Shown: positions 1-7,260 of the stretch, one piece after another
Layout of the letters: each line of letters starts with the position of its first letter
Position numbering within the stretch: the stretch's first letter is position 1
Assembly: GCA_029979565.1 (NCBI GenBank)
Contig: JAPOHG010000012.1
Location: 1 to 44,181, forward strand
DNA: 44,181 bases
From: a bacterium
GTDB taxonomy: Bacteria > Bacteroidota > Bacteroidia > Flavobacteriales_D > Sanyastnellaceae
Direction: 5' to 3'
Position numbers and translations under genes: made by a program
The notes under the pieces: model-generated
What the model saw: only the letters and a program-made list of their open reading frames with translations
Databases searched by the model: none
What the model was told of the DNA's origin: nothing

Positions 1-48
1 CAGCACGTCTTCCACACCATGAGTTCCTCAACCGACGCAGAAGGTTAA
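1..48 (+). CDS. C-terminal end of an upstream gene (partial)
   Basis: Frame 1 is open from the window edge to a TAA at 46-48 and would give a 15-residue tail (QHVFHTMSSSTDAEG). It is too short to identify. A 54-bp gap follows before the next gene. The reading could be chance, since 45 open bases are not significant; nothing on the minus strand is better. Confidence 0.3.
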   Translation, partial: QHVFHTMSSSTDAEG

Positions 49-90
49 ACCCTCTTTTTCAATTCCGGTCGGCTAAGGCACCGGAGTCAG

Positions 91-98
91 TACCTTCG
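91..98 (+). promoter_or_regulatory. -7 promoter box, 4 nt before ATG
   Basis: TACCTTCG differs from the Bacteroidota -7 consensus TAnnTTTG at one position and is followed by CGCC and the ATG at 103. With the box centred near -7 the transcript would begin at or within a base or two of the start codon. Confidence 0.45.
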
Positions 99-102
99 CG
101 CC

Positions 103-1065
103 ATGGAAAGCAAGCAGGTCAAGGCGGATACGCCGTTGCTGGAATTTTTGATGGAACACGGTCAGTACTCAACACGTACCCGTGCCCGAACAGCCATCAA
201 GACAGGTGCCGTCACGGTCGATGGTGAGGTGCTCAAAATCCCTTCCGCCGACTTGAAGGCAGGCCAAACTGTGACATGGCAGTCGCTTGCTGCCCGCAAA
301 AGCATCAAAGATTTTGACCTCGCTGGAAGTGCATCCGATCGCGCGAAAGCCTCGAAAGCGCCCTACGAAGTGGTGTACGAGGATGAGAACATCTTGGCCT
401 ACATCAAGCCAGCAGGCATGGTGTTTGCCTCCCCGAAGCCACAGGTGAAGACGTCGTTCACGGCCATGAAACTGTGGATGACCAAAGCTCGGCCCAAATG
501 CGAGTGCATTCAATTTGTCAACCGCATTGAGAAAGAATCTTCGGGCATCAGCATCATTGCCAAAAACCTGGTTTGGCGAAAGCACCTCCAAGACCAGTGG
601 CAGCATTTCCAGCGCCGCATGTATGTATTGGTGGAGGGGCACTTGCCGGCGGACGACGTTCTGTTCTGTTTCGATCAAGAAGAGGGAAAGAAGAAGCGAA
701 CAAAACACGAATTTGCCTACCGAACGATGCGTGCCACCCCAGCGCATACCCTATTGAAAATGGAAGCGGGCTTCGAGCACGTGCCGTTGCTCATGAGTGG
801 CCTGCGCCGCCAGCAGTGCCTTTTGATCGGAAAGGGCAAGGAGATGCCTGACCCACTTGGGCGCAGCGGCCTCCATCTATTTGGTGTGGACTTGGTGGGA
901 CCAGATGGGGAAGTAATCAACGTCAAGTCCCGCGTCCCTCAGCCGTTCTTGAACCTCATGAAAGGTGGGAAGGGCCCCAAAGCGGAGCCTAACTGGAAGC
1001 GCAAGCAACTCGAAGGAGTGCAACGCGAACGTTCGCCACGTGGGAAACAAAAAAGGCACCGGTAG
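103..1065 (+). CDS. RluA-family pseudouridine synthase-like protein with altered catalytic motif
   Basis: 320 aa. The N-terminus (about residues 10-60) looks like an S4 RNA-binding domain; residues about 88-290 resemble the RluA/RsuA pseudouridine synthase fold, which isomerises uridine in rRNA or tRNA. The family's catalytic motif HRLDxxTSG is here NRIEKESSG at residues 140-148: the catalytic Asp is Glu143 (codon GAG at 529-531) and the His is Asn140. The C-terminal stretch LHLFGVDLVGPDGE matches the usual LHAxxLxFxHPxTG region only loosely. The tail is rich in Lys/Arg, consistent with RNA binding. The start follows a -7 box at 91-98. The protein may be a catalytically weakened or inactive RNA-binding paralogue; family assignment is firm, activity is not. 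Confidence 0.8.
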   Translation: MESKQVKADTPLLEFLMEHGQYSTRTRARTAIKTGAVTVDGEVLKIPSADLKAGQTVTWQSLAARKSIKDFDLAGSASDRAKASKAPYEVVYEDENILAYIKPAGMVFASPKPQVKTSFTAMKLWMTKARPKCECIQFVNRIEKESSGISIIAKNLVWRKHLQDQWQHFQRRMYVLVEGHLPADDVLFCFDQEEGKKKRTKHEFAYRTMRATPAHTLLKMEAGFEHVPLLMSGLRRQQCLLIGKGKEMPDPLGRSGLHLFGVDLVGPDGEVINVKSRVPQPFLNLMKGGKGPKAEPNWKRKQLEGVQRERSPRGKQKRHR

Positions 1066-1076
1066 TGGGTGCCTTT
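1049..1076 (-). terminator. Hairpin terminator, best oriented for the minus strand
   Basis: AAAGGCACC (1052-1060) pairs perfectly with GGTGCCTTT (1068-1076), with a 7-nt loop that contains the stop codon of the pseudouridine synthase-like gene. Read on the minus strand the stem ends in a run of six T (1054-1049); read on the plus strand only three T follow. It could work in both directions but fits a transcript coming from the 1091-1276 side better. Confidence 0.6.
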
Positions 1077-1090
1077 ACACGTTTAGAATT

Positions 1091-1276
1091 TCAGAGTTGG
1101 TACCGGTTCTCGAGCCAGTCTCGGAGCTCAATGGACTCCTTGGGGCTCAAATTGCGGAAGGCGATTCGCATCGCTCTTCGGATCATCACCGGCTCCGCAT
1201 GCACGTGGCGAATGAGCGTTTTGTATTGCTCGAGTGCGCTTGGTGAGTGCATTATGGGGATACCTGTGATCGACAT
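1091..1276 (-). CDS. Possible small protein, 61 aa, unknown function
   Basis: A 61-residue basic reading frame starting ATG at 1276 and ending TGA at 1091. The C-terminal half (RRAMRIAFRNLSPKESIEL) looks like two amphipathic helices; there is no signal peptide, membrane segment or recognisable motif. The argument for a gene is position: it lies in an otherwise empty 490-bp gap, and a hairpin whose T-run faces it follows its stop by 14 nt. Against it: no -7 box is visible upstream of 1276, and a frame of this length can arise by chance. A second ATG (residue 9) is an alternative start. Confidence 0.35.
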   Translation of the reverse strand: MSITGIPIMHSPSALEQYKTLIRHVHAEPVMIRRAMRIAFRNLSPKESIELRDWLENRYQL

Positions 1277-1392
1277 GAGAACGTGTTGTAAGAATCGTGG
1301 TCTTCCTACGGCATCAGGCCAGCATTTGTTGCAGTTCAGCCCGAGTTTTTTGAGCTGGGTAAGTCTAACTCGTTGAATACCATTTAAAAAGA

Positions 1393-1422
1393 CAAAGCAC
1401 CGGGACGTTTCCCAGTGCTTTG
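1393..1422. terminator. Strong hairpin, possible terminator
   Basis: CAAAGCAC (1393-1400) pairs with GTGCTTTG (1415-1422); inside, GGGA (1402-1405) pairs with TCCC (1410-1413) around a CGTT loop, with one C-A mismatch. An A-run at 1386-1390 would become a T-run on the minus strand. No gene obviously ends here, so its role is unclear. Apart from this hairpin, 1277-1535 holds nothing else I can support except the hairpin at 1501. Confidence 0.45.
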
Positions 1423-1500
1423 CTTAACCTAAACCAAATTCACCTGATGCATAAGCTCATGTGCTTGTTGTCGGGTTAAGTCCAATCACCGTGCCAAACA

Positions 1501-1522
1501 CCCCGAAGGGCGTCCTCCGGGG
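1501..1522. other. GC-rich hairpin upstream of the thiolase promoter
   Basis: CCCCG (1501-1505) pairs with CGGGG (1518-1522) and AGG (1507-1509) with CCT (1514-1516) around a GCGT loop, with one A-C mismatch. No T-run follows, so it is not a classic terminator. It lies 13 bp before the -7 box of the thiolase gene. Confidence 0.3.
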
Positions 1523-1535
1523 AGCCAATAGCCGT

Positions 1536-1543
1536 TAAATTTG
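1536..1543 (+). promoter_or_regulatory. -7 promoter box of the thiolase gene
   Basis: TAAATTTG matches TAnnTTTG exactly and ends 10 nt before the ATG at 1554. No good -33 TTTG is seen 17-23 bp upstream; the GC-rich hairpin occupies that space. Confidence 0.5.
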
Positions 1544-1553
1544 CCGAAATTCA

Positions 1554-2738
1554 ATGACAATGAGCAAACCAGTTTACGTTGTTTCCGCGGTGCGAACACC
1601 GATGGGAAGTTTTTTAGGGGCATTGTCCGCTGTGCCGGCAACAGACCTCGGAGCCGCCGCTATTCGCGGTGCATTGGAGAAGGGAGGAGTAGCTCCTGAC
1701 CGGGTGGAAGAGGTGTTCATGGGCAACGTACTGCAAGCAGGACTGGGCCAAGCACCTGCGCGCCAAGCAGCGATGGCAGCGGGCATTCCGAACGACGTGC
1801 CGTGCACCACCATCAACAAGGTGTGTTCCAGCGGGATGAAATCCATTGCATTGGCCGCCCAAGCCATTGCCAACGGGGATATTCAAGTAGCAGTAGCTGG
1901 AGGCATGGAAAACATGAGCCGCGTTCCCCATTACTTCGACGGACGGTCGGGCACCAAGTTTGGCGATGTCAAAATGAAAGACGGGATGCTACTGGACGGT
2001 TTGACCGATGTGTACAACGCCACGCACATGGGCAATTGTGCAGAACTGTGTGCCAAGGAGCACAACATCAGCCGCGAGGCCCAAGATGACTTTGCCATCG
2101 AGAGCTACACCCGTTCGGCCAAGGCATGGTCCGAAGGTGCATTCGCGGATGAAGTGGTTCCCGTCGCGGTTCCGCAGCGCAAAGGCGACCCCATACACGT
2201 GGATACCGACCAGGAATTCAGCCAAGTCAAGATGGAGAAGGTCCGGACCTTGCGCCCAGCCTTTCAGAAGGACGGCACAGTAACTGCGGCCAATGCGTCT
2301 ACCCTGAACGACGGAGCGAGTGCTTTGGTTTTGGCATCGGAGGAAGCTGTGCAAGCCAACGGCTGGACTCCCATTGCTCGCATCGCTTCTACAGCTGACG
2401 CAGCCCACGCCCCTGAATGGTTTACCACGGCGCCTTCCAAGGCCGTACCCCGGGCATTGGACAAAGCTGGCTGGCAGTCCAACGACGTGGACCTCTGGGA
2501 ATTGAACGAAGCGTTTTCGGTGGTGGGCTTGGTCAATGTCGACCTGCTCGGCCTCGATGCTGCCAAGGTCAACGTCAACGGTGGTGCCGTGTCGCTCGGT
2601 CACCCACTCGGTTCGAGCGGTTCGCGGATTGTGGTCACATTGATCCACGCGTTGCGATCCCGGAACTTGAAAAAGGGTGGAGCCGGCATCTGCAACGGGG
2701 GCGGAGGTGCATCTGCGCTCATGGTTGAGTTGGTCTGA
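1554..2738 (+). CDS. Acetyl-CoA C-acyltransferase (thiolase)
   Basis: 394 aa, normal length for a thiolase. It condenses two acetyl-CoA or cleaves 3-ketoacyl-CoA in the cytoplasm. The nucleophile is Cys91 in the motif NKVCSSGMKS, with His350 in GHPLGSSG and the second active-site Cys380 in CNGGGGAS; the NEAF motif lies between. The N-terminal VSAVRTPMG is typical of biosynthetic or degradative acetyl-CoA acetyltransferases (AtoB/PhaA/PaaJ). The start at 1554 or the ATG two codons later are both possible. An NlpC/P60 gene follows after 6 nt and a 3-hydroxyacyl-CoA dehydrogenase lies just beyond, so a role in beta-oxidation or short-chain acyl-CoA interconversion is likely. Substrate range cannot be told from sequence. 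Confidence 0.95.
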   Translation: MTMSKPVYVVSAVRTPMGSFLGALSAVPATDLGAAAIRGALEKGGVAPDRVEEVFMGNVLQAGLGQAPARQAAMAAGIPNDVPCTTINKVCSSGMKSIALAAQAIANGDIQVAVAGGMENMSRVPHYFDGRSGTKFGDVKMKDGMLLDGLTDVYNATHMGNCAELCAKEHNISREAQDDFAIESYTRSAKAWSEGAFADEVVPVAVPQRKGDPIHVDTDQEFSQVKMEKVRTLRPAFQKDGTVTAANASTLNDGASALVLASEEAVQANGWTPIARIASTADAAHAPEWFTTAPSKAVPRALDKAGWQSNDVDLWELNEAFSVVGLVNVDLLGLDAAKVNVNGGAVSLGHPLGSSGSRIVVTLIHALRSRNLKKGGAGICNGGGGASALMVELV

Positions 2739-2744
2739 ACCTCA

Positions 2745-3509
2745 ATGAAAAAGGGCGATTCCATCGTACTCATCGTTCCTGTTGGTCCGGTCCGGACCGA
2801 TGCGAATGACCGCGCTGAACAGTGCACCCAAGCATTGGCCGGAGAGCAGGCTGTGGTGCTGAACACCGGAAAGAAAGATTGGGTGCTCATCCAATTGGAA
2901 TCGGATGGCTACACGGGTTGGGTGGACCGCAAGCAATGGGCGTCTCCGGCGGACGATTCCGGAGCGACGTTCATTCTTCAAGCGCCGTTCTCTGCATGGC
3001 TTCGTAGCGATGGTGCTTTGATGCATTACCCGGCAGGGAGCCGACTCCTGCGCGACGATGCTGGCCATTGGTCCCTCAATGGCAACGGACTTGAACCCGT
3101 GGAACCGGTAGGCCGAGCATTGGAGGTAGCTGAAGATGCGGTCGACGCGACCGAGCAATTTATCGGTGCTCCGTATTTGTGGGGCGGGAAAACAGTCGCA
3201 GGTTTTGACTGCTCAGGGTTGGTGCAGGTGGCCTGGAAATTGACGGGACATGACGTCCCACGCGACGCCTCCCAACAAGCAGAGGTGGGGGAGTTGATAC
3301 CGTGGGGCAAGCAGCAACGGGGGGACGTGGTATTCTTCCAAAATGAAGCAGACAAGGTGGTACATGTCGGTGTTTTGATTGATGCGACGACCATCGTTCA
3401 CGCGGCCGGAGAGGTACGCGTGGATTCCCTTCTACCCAAAGGAATCCAACGGGATGGCCGGTTGACGCATGCCTTTCACAGCATCCGCCGGTGGAGCCTC
3501 AAAGGGTGA
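2745..3509 (+). CDS. NlpC/P60 family cell-wall hydrolase (C40 peptidase)
   Basis: 254 aa. Residues about 5-125 form two SH3-like segments (GWVDRKQW is typical of the first), and residues about 135-245 the NlpC/P60 domain, which cuts D-Glu to meso-diaminopimelate bonds in peptidoglycan stem peptides. The catalytic residues are visible: Cys156 in DCSGL, His207 in HVGV, and His219 in IVHAAG. No signal peptide is apparent: the N-terminus MKKGDSIVLIVPVGPVR runs straight into the SH3-like fold, so cytoplasmic recycling of muropeptides, as for YkfC-type enzymes, is as likely as export. It starts 6 nt after the thiolase stop and overlaps the convergent dehydrogenase gene by 11 bp. Confidence 0.9.
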   Translation: MKKGDSIVLIVPVGPVRTDANDRAEQCTQALAGEQAVVLNTGKKDWVLIQLESDGYTGWVDRKQWASPADDSGATFILQAPFSAWLRSDGALMHYPAGSRLLRDDAGHWSLNGNGLEPVEPVGRALEVAEDAVDATEQFIGAPYLWGGKTVAGFDCSGLVQVAWKLTGHDVPRDASQQAEVGELIPWGKQQRGDVVFFQNEADKVVHVGVLIDATTIVHAAGEVRVDSLLPKGIQRDGRLTHAFHSIRRWSLKG

Positions 3510-4668
3510 AACTGGACTTGTGTGCGGCCAAGTCCCGCAGCACGGGGCTGGGGCGGTAGCGGTCATCCCCGTAGCGGATTTGCAGGCTCTCCAATACGTT
3601 CAACGTTGCTTTAGCGCCCCATTCGTTGCACCAGGCAAGCAGGCCTTTGGGGTAGTTCACGCCTTTGGTCATGGCTGTTTCCAAGTCTGCAGGAGATGCG
3701 ATGTTGAGGTAACATGCGTCCGCTGCTTCGTTGATGAGCATGGCGACTATGCGCTCCACAATCCAATCGAATTGGTTGGGGTCAATGGATGCTTCGCCGG
3801 CCGCTTGCCCTTCGGCATATGTGTAATAGCCCTTGCCTGATTTGCGCCCGAGCCACCCCGCATCGACGTGTTGTTTTTGAATCAAGCTCGGCCGGTACCG
3901 CGGATCGTTGTAAAATGCCTCAAAGACCGAGCATGACACGGCGTAGTTGACGTCATTTCCGATCAGGTCCATCAATTCAAACGGACCCATTCGAAACCCG
4001 GTACTGCGCATGGCCGCATCGATGGTCTCTCGGGAGGCCAATCCTTCCTCGAAAATCCGCAACGCTTCGCCATAGAACGGCCGCGCCACCCGATTGACAA
4101 TGAAGCCAGGCGTGTCTTTGGTGACAACAGGGGACTTGCCCCAAGCGTCCATCATGGACTTGGCCCGGTCCACATGCGCAGCATCGGTTTGCAGAGCAGG
4201 GATAACTTCAACCAAGGCCATCAAGGGGGCAGGGTTGAAGAAGTGCAATCCCATGAAGCGTTCCGGGTGCTGCAGCTTGCCGGCGATGGCGGTGACACTC
4301 AGTGAGGAGGTGTTGGTGGCGAGAACAGCTTCAGGTGCGACGATTGTTTCCAAGGATTGAAAAAGCGATTGCTTCACGCCGAGGTCCTCCACGATGGCTT
4401 CGATCACCCAATCGCATGCCGCCAACGAATCGAGAGCCGTTGTGCGGTCAATGGCGGATTGGATGCGTTCACTATCGGCAGCGGACCACTTGCCCTTTTC
4501 CACCAGTCGCGCAGCAACCTTTGCTAAGGAGGCCTCACTCCCCTCCAACGCTGATTCCTTTTGATCAACCAAAACGACGGCATGACCTGCCTGTGCCGCG
4601 AGTTGAGCAATGCCCGAACCCATGGCTCCAGCTCCCACGATGCCAATGGTGGACGTTCCTGTTTCCAT
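3499..4668 (-). CDS. 3-hydroxyacyl-CoA dehydrogenase
   Basis: 389 aa from the chosen ATG at 4668. It oxidises 3-hydroxyacyl-CoA to 3-ketoacyl-CoA with NAD+. The Rossmann motif GIVGAGAMGSGIA begins at residue 8; the substrate-binding segment LHFFNPAPLMALVEVI and the signature TPGFIVNRVARP follow; residues about 190-285 are the first C-terminal 3HCDH domain and about 300-385 a second one. This two-domain form is larger than the 280-residue Hbd type and resembles PaaH-like proteins. An upstream in-frame ATG at 4695 would add nine residues (MPEKYELRP), but start 4668 puts the glycine motif at the usual distance and has a partial -7 box (4673-4680) 4 nt before it. It acts one step before the neighbouring thiolase. 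Confidence 0.93.
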   Translation of the reverse strand: METGTSTIGIVGAGAMGSGIAQLAAQAGHAVVLVDQKESALEGSEASLAKVAARLVEKGKWSAADSERIQSAIDRTTALDSLAACDWVIEAIVEDLGVKQSLFQSLETIVAPEAVLATNTSSLSVTAIAGKLQHPERFMGLHFFNPAPLMALVEVIPALQTDAAHVDRAKSMMDAWGKSPVVTKDTPGFIVNRVARPFYGEALRIFEEGLASRETIDAAMRSTGFRMGPFELMDLIGNDVNYAVSCSVFEAFYNDPRYRPSLIQKQHVDAGWLGRKSGKGYYTYAEGQAAGEASIDPNQFDWIVERIVAMLINEAADACYLNIASPADLETAMTKGVNYPKGLLAWCNEWGAKATLNVLESLQIRYGDDRYRPSPVLRDLAAHKSSFTL

Positions 4669-4672
4669 GGGA

Positions 4673-4680
4673 CGAAGTTC
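4673..4680 (-). promoter_or_regulatory. Weak -7 box for the dehydrogenase gene
   Basis: On the minus strand GAACTTCG (two mismatches to TAnnTTTG) is followed by TCCC and the ATG at 4668. The 4-nt spacing and the TCCC-ATG junction are the same as for the helicase gene at 7235. Confidence 0.25.
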
Positions 4681-4681
4681 G

Positions 4682-4689
4682 TACTTTTC
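4682..4689 (+). promoter_or_regulatory. -7 box of the purine nucleoside phosphorylase gene
   Basis: TACTTTTC has one mismatch to TAnnTTTG and ends 4 nt before the ATG at 4694, predicting a leaderless transcript. Confidence 0.4.
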
Positions 4690-4693
4690 CGGC

Positions 4694-5518
4694 ATGGAAA
4701 TTCAAGAAGAGTTGCAGGCTTCAGTGGAATACCTGCAGGAACGTGGAGTGGGCGAGGTTGACGTTGCCATTGTCTTAGGAACGGGGCTGGGCGGTTTGGT
4801 TGGGGAAATTGATGAGCTCATGGCCTTTAATTACAGCCAGATCCCGAACATTCCAGTGGCTACGGTGGAGTTTCACTTTGGAAAATTGATCTATGGCTTA
4901 CTGGGTGGAAAGCGTGTGCTGGCGTGGCAAGGTCGTTTCCATTACTACGAGGGATACACCATGGAGCAAGTGGTCAAACCGGTGCGCATCTCCAAGATGC
5001 TTGGGGCGAAGGCTCTGCTCATATCGAATGCTGCAGGCAGTTTGAATCCCGATATCAAGAAAGGAGCGCTGATGTGCATTGAGGACCACATCAATCTGTT
5101 TCCGGATTCTCCGCTGCGTGGAAGAAACTTGGATGCCTTGGGCGGTCGCTTCCCCGACATGTGTGAACCGTACCACGTTGAATTGAGTGGTTCGCTTTTC
5201 ACCGTGGCGAGGGAACTTGAGATTCCGCTTTATACAGGTGTATACGTCGGTGTTCCTGGACCACAGCTGGAAACGCGAGCGGAGTACCGATACCTCAGAA
5301 CCATTGGTGCGGATGCGGTTGGTATGTCCACGGTACCTGAAGTCATTGCGGCGGCCCACATGAACATGCCGTGCGCGGCTGTGAGTGTTATCACCGATGA
5401 ATGCAATCCGGAGCACTTGGCTCCCTTTAACATCGATGAAGTGCTTGCCATCGCAAAGGAATCTGAGCCGTTGTTGACCAAGTTGTTCAGTGAATTCATG
5501 AACCGACTCGTCGTATAA
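4694..5518 (+). CDS. Purine nucleoside phosphorylase (trimeric family)
   Basis: 274 aa. The enzyme phosphorolyses purine nucleosides to the free base and ribose-1-phosphate for salvage. Family landmarks: phosphate loop GTGLGGL (29-35), RFHYYEG (81-87), SNAAGSLNP (111-119), GPQLETRAE (189-197) with the base-contacting Glu193, and GMSTVPE (210-216). The residue that is Asn243 in the human enzyme appears as Asp235 (VITDECNP), which may change base preference. The ATG at 4694 is chosen because the protein then begins a few residues before the family's first helix; the frame is open further upstream into the opposite-strand gene but this is a shadow. A strong terminator follows. Confidence 0.93.
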   Translation: MEIQEELQASVEYLQERGVGEVDVAIVLGTGLGGLVGEIDELMAFNYSQIPNIPVATVEFHFGKLIYGLLGGKRVLAWQGRFHYYEGYTMEQVVKPVRISKMLGAKALLISNAAGSLNPDIKKGALMCIEDHINLFPDSPLRGRNLDALGGRFPDMCEPYHVELSGSLFTVARELEIPLYTGVYVGVPGPQLETRAEYRYLRTIGADAVGMSTVPEVIAAAHMNMPCAAVSVITDECNPEHLAPFNIDEVLAIAKESEPLLTKLFSEFMNRLVV

Positions 5519-5546
5519 CGGCTGTTAATTCCGTGCCTTCACTCGT

Positions 5547-5582
5547 AAATCACTCATTCCGAGTGATTTGGTGCATTTTTTT
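5547..5582 (+). terminator. Intrinsic terminator after the phosphorylase gene
   Basis: AAATCACTC (5547-5555) pairs perfectly with GAGTGATTT (5561-5569) around a 5-nt loop, followed at 5576-5582 by seven T. It is one of the few textbook terminators in the window. Confidence 0.85.
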
Positions 5583-5591
5583 ATTGTAGGC

Positions 5592-5996
5592 ATGTTCAGA
5601 ATCAAATCCCACCGGTGCAAGGAATGCGGTGACCGATTGAACGGCCGCAGCGACAAGTTGTTTTGCGATGACGGGTGCCGGGTTAGGCACCATCGAAAAT
5701 CCAATTCCCTGCATGCTTTGAAACGTGGCGTCGATCATGTGCTGCAGCGCAATCGGTCGTTGTTGGCGGCCCTCCGCAAATCAACGTTTGCGGGGTACAA
5801 TGCCGAAGACCGGGCCTTTTGGCTCCGTCGGCAGGGGTTTGATTTCAATTTTCACACGCATGTATTGCCTTTAAAGGATGGTCGCCTCGCTATCATGTGC
5901 TACGATGAAGGTTATGTCCTGGATGGGGATGGTATTTTGCCGTGGAAGGATACCAGCCGGAGCTCCGGTTCATTGGCGCCGCGTTCGCTTTCCTGA
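5592..5996 (+). CDS. Conserved zinc-ribbon protein, unknown function
   Basis: 134 aa from the ATG at 5592, just after the terminator of the preceding gene. Residues 9-35 hold a treble-clef or ribbon-like metal site: CKECG, then FCDDGCR about 16 residues on, followed by basic RHHRK. Short proteins with this CxxCG...FCsxxCR arrangement are common in Bacteroidota and may bind nucleic acid, but I know of no defined function. The middle (about 45-70) is probably helical, and the C-terminus (HTHVLPLKDGRLAIMCYDEGY) has alternating hydrophobic residues suggesting a small beta sheet. It overlaps the convergent helicase gene by 27 bp. Confidence 0.75.
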   Translation: MFRIKSHRCKECGDRLNGRSDKLFCDDGCRVRHHRKSNSLHALKRGVDHVLQRNRSLLAALRKSTFAGYNAEDRAFWLRRQGFDFNFHTHVLPLKDGRLAIMCYDEGYVLDGDGILPWKDTSRSSGSLAPRSLS

Positions 5997-7235
5997 CTTG
6001 CGCTTCTTTTCGTGAAAAGCGCCTTTGTAATTGGGGTCGCGTTTTCGCAATTCGCGGTCAATTTCGCGGGCTTGGTTTTGCTTTTCTCTTTGGGGAGTTT
6101 CAAAAGGTTCCAATTCTGGAGCATCCGTGAATTCCAACAAGGCTTCCCCGGTAAGGGTTTCAATCCTTTCCATTGCGAATTTTTCAGCGGGATCCACCAA
6201 AGTGAGCGCGGACCCTTCGCGGAAGGCGCGTCCTGTTCTTCCGATGCGGTGAATGTAATCGTGCGGGTCGCGTGGAACTGAAGCATTGATGACCCATTGG
6301 GTTTCTGGAACGTCGATGCCCCGACTTGCGACATCGGTCGCGATCAGGATTTGCACTGCGCCCGACCTGAAATCTTGCATCGCATTGATGCGGGCATTTT
6401 GACCTTTGTTGCTGTGCACGGCTCGCACCCCGTTGTCAAATGACCGATCCAAGAACTTGAAGAGGTTCTCCGCCTCTTCTTTGCGCCGGGTGAAAATCAA
6501 CAAACGGTCATCACCCAACCGCTCTCGGACATACCACTCGATAAAGGCAATCTTGGTTCGAAGGTTGGGCAAGGCCAATTTGTATTGCGTGACCGTGGAT
6601 ACCGGTGTGCTTTCGGGTGTGACCTCAATGCGGGTGGGCCACAACAGGAATTCCTCGGCGAGCCGCTCTACACGCGGGGGAAAGGTGGCAGAAAACAAAA
6701 TGTTCTGTCGCTTTGTGGGCACGACTTCTTGAACCTGCCGAATTTGCGGCATGAACCCCATGTCCATCATGCGGTCCGCCTCATCCAACACGATGTGCTT
6801 GAGCTTCTTGGTTTCCACATACCCACGGGAATAGATTTCCAGGAACCGTCCAGGCGTGGACACAATCAAATCCACGCCGCCTGCGATTTCTTCGATTTGC
6901 TTTTTCGGCCCTACGCCTCCATAAAACGCAACGATGCGCAGGTCCGTGTAACGGGCAAATTTCAAGGCCTCTTGGTGGATTTGAACGACCAGCTCTTTGG
7001 TGGGTGCGAGAACCAAGCCTCTCGGGGCTTCTCCTTGCGCGAACTTCAGGGTCTGCAGCATAGGGAGCAAAAATGCTGCAGTCTTGCCCGTTCCAGTTTG
7101 AGCGATGCCAATGACATCTTGACCTGCACGAAGCGGTGGAATCGCCTTTTGCTGAATTGGTGTGGCGCTTTCGTACCCCGCGTCGGCTATGGCGTTTAAG
7201 AACTGCCTTGTCAGCTTGAGGTCTTCAAATCGCAT
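5970..7235 (-). CDS. DEAD-box ATP-dependent RNA helicase (RhlE-like)
   Basis: 421 aa. All helicase motifs are present in order: Q motif (GYESATPIQ), I (AQTGTGKT), Ia (PTKELV), Ib (STPGR), II (DEAD), III (SAT), IV (LIFTRR), V (ATDVASRGID), VI (HRIGRTGR). The C-terminus is short, Lys/Arg-rich and without an extra RNA-binding domain, as in RhlE-type proteins that help ribosome assembly or mRNA decay. The ATG at 7235 gives the normal RhlE-like N-terminus MRFEDLKL and is preceded by a perfect -7 box at 4 nt spacing. Divergent from the acyltransferase gene across a 36-bp gap that contains a 19-bp palindrome. Confidence 0.96.
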   Translation of the reverse strand: MRFEDLKLTRQFLNAIADAGYESATPIQQKAIPPLRAGQDVIGIAQTGTGKTAAFLLPMLQTLKFAQGEAPRGLVLAPTKELVVQIHQEALKFARYTDLRIVAFYGGVGPKKQIEEIAGGVDLIVSTPGRFLEIYSRGYVETKKLKHIVLDEADRMMDMGFMPQIRQVQEVVPTKRQNILFSATFPPRVERLAEEFLLWPTRIEVTPESTPVSTVTQYKLALPNLRTKIAFIEWYVRERLGDDRLLIFTRRKEEAENLFKFLDRSFDNGVRAVHSNKGQNARINAMQDFRSGAVQILIATDVASRGIDVPETQWVINASVPRDPHDYIHRIGRTGRAFREGSALTLVDPAEKFAMERIETLTGEALLEFTDAPELEPFETPQREKQNQAREIDRELRKRDPNYKGAFHEKKRKSGKRTRRQ

Positions 7236-7239
7236 GGGA

Positions 7240-7247
7240 CAAATTTA
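7240..7247 (-). promoter_or_regulatory. -7 box of the helicase gene
   Basis: TAAATTTG on the minus strand, a perfect TAnnTTTG, followed by TCCC and the ATG at 7235. The transcript should start at or next to the start codon. Confidence 0.6.
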
Positions 7248-7260
7248 GGTTACCTAAATT
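7242..7260. promoter_or_regulatory. 19-bp palindrome between divergent genes
   Basis: AATTTAGGT (7242-7250), a central T, then ACCTAAATT (7252-7260): a perfect inverted repeat with 9-bp arms. It overlaps both -7 boxes, so it is either a repressor site controlling both genes or the by-product of two back-to-back AT-rich boxes. The GGT/ACC core lies outside the boxes and argues mildly for a protein site. Confidence 0.4.

Noticed and set aside
1989-2648. 219-codon open frame on the minus strand opposite the thiolase gene
   Set aside because: Antisense to conserved catalytic segments of the thiolase; no recognisable features of its own.
4610-4693. Longer N-terminus for the purine nucleoside phosphorylase
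   Set aside because: The added 28 residues are Met/Pro-rich shadow of the opposite gene; the ATG at 4694 fits the family and has a -7 box 4 nt before it.
4693-4696. CATG shared by dehydrogenase and phosphorylase start codons
   Set aside because: This needs the dehydrogenase to start at 4695; the ATG at 4668 gives the usual distance to the glycine-rich motif, so the two starts are probably 25 bp apart.
5568-5591. TTG start for the zinc-ribbon protein
   Set aside because: It lies inside the stem and T-run of the phosphorylase terminator; the ATG at 5592 immediately after is the better start.
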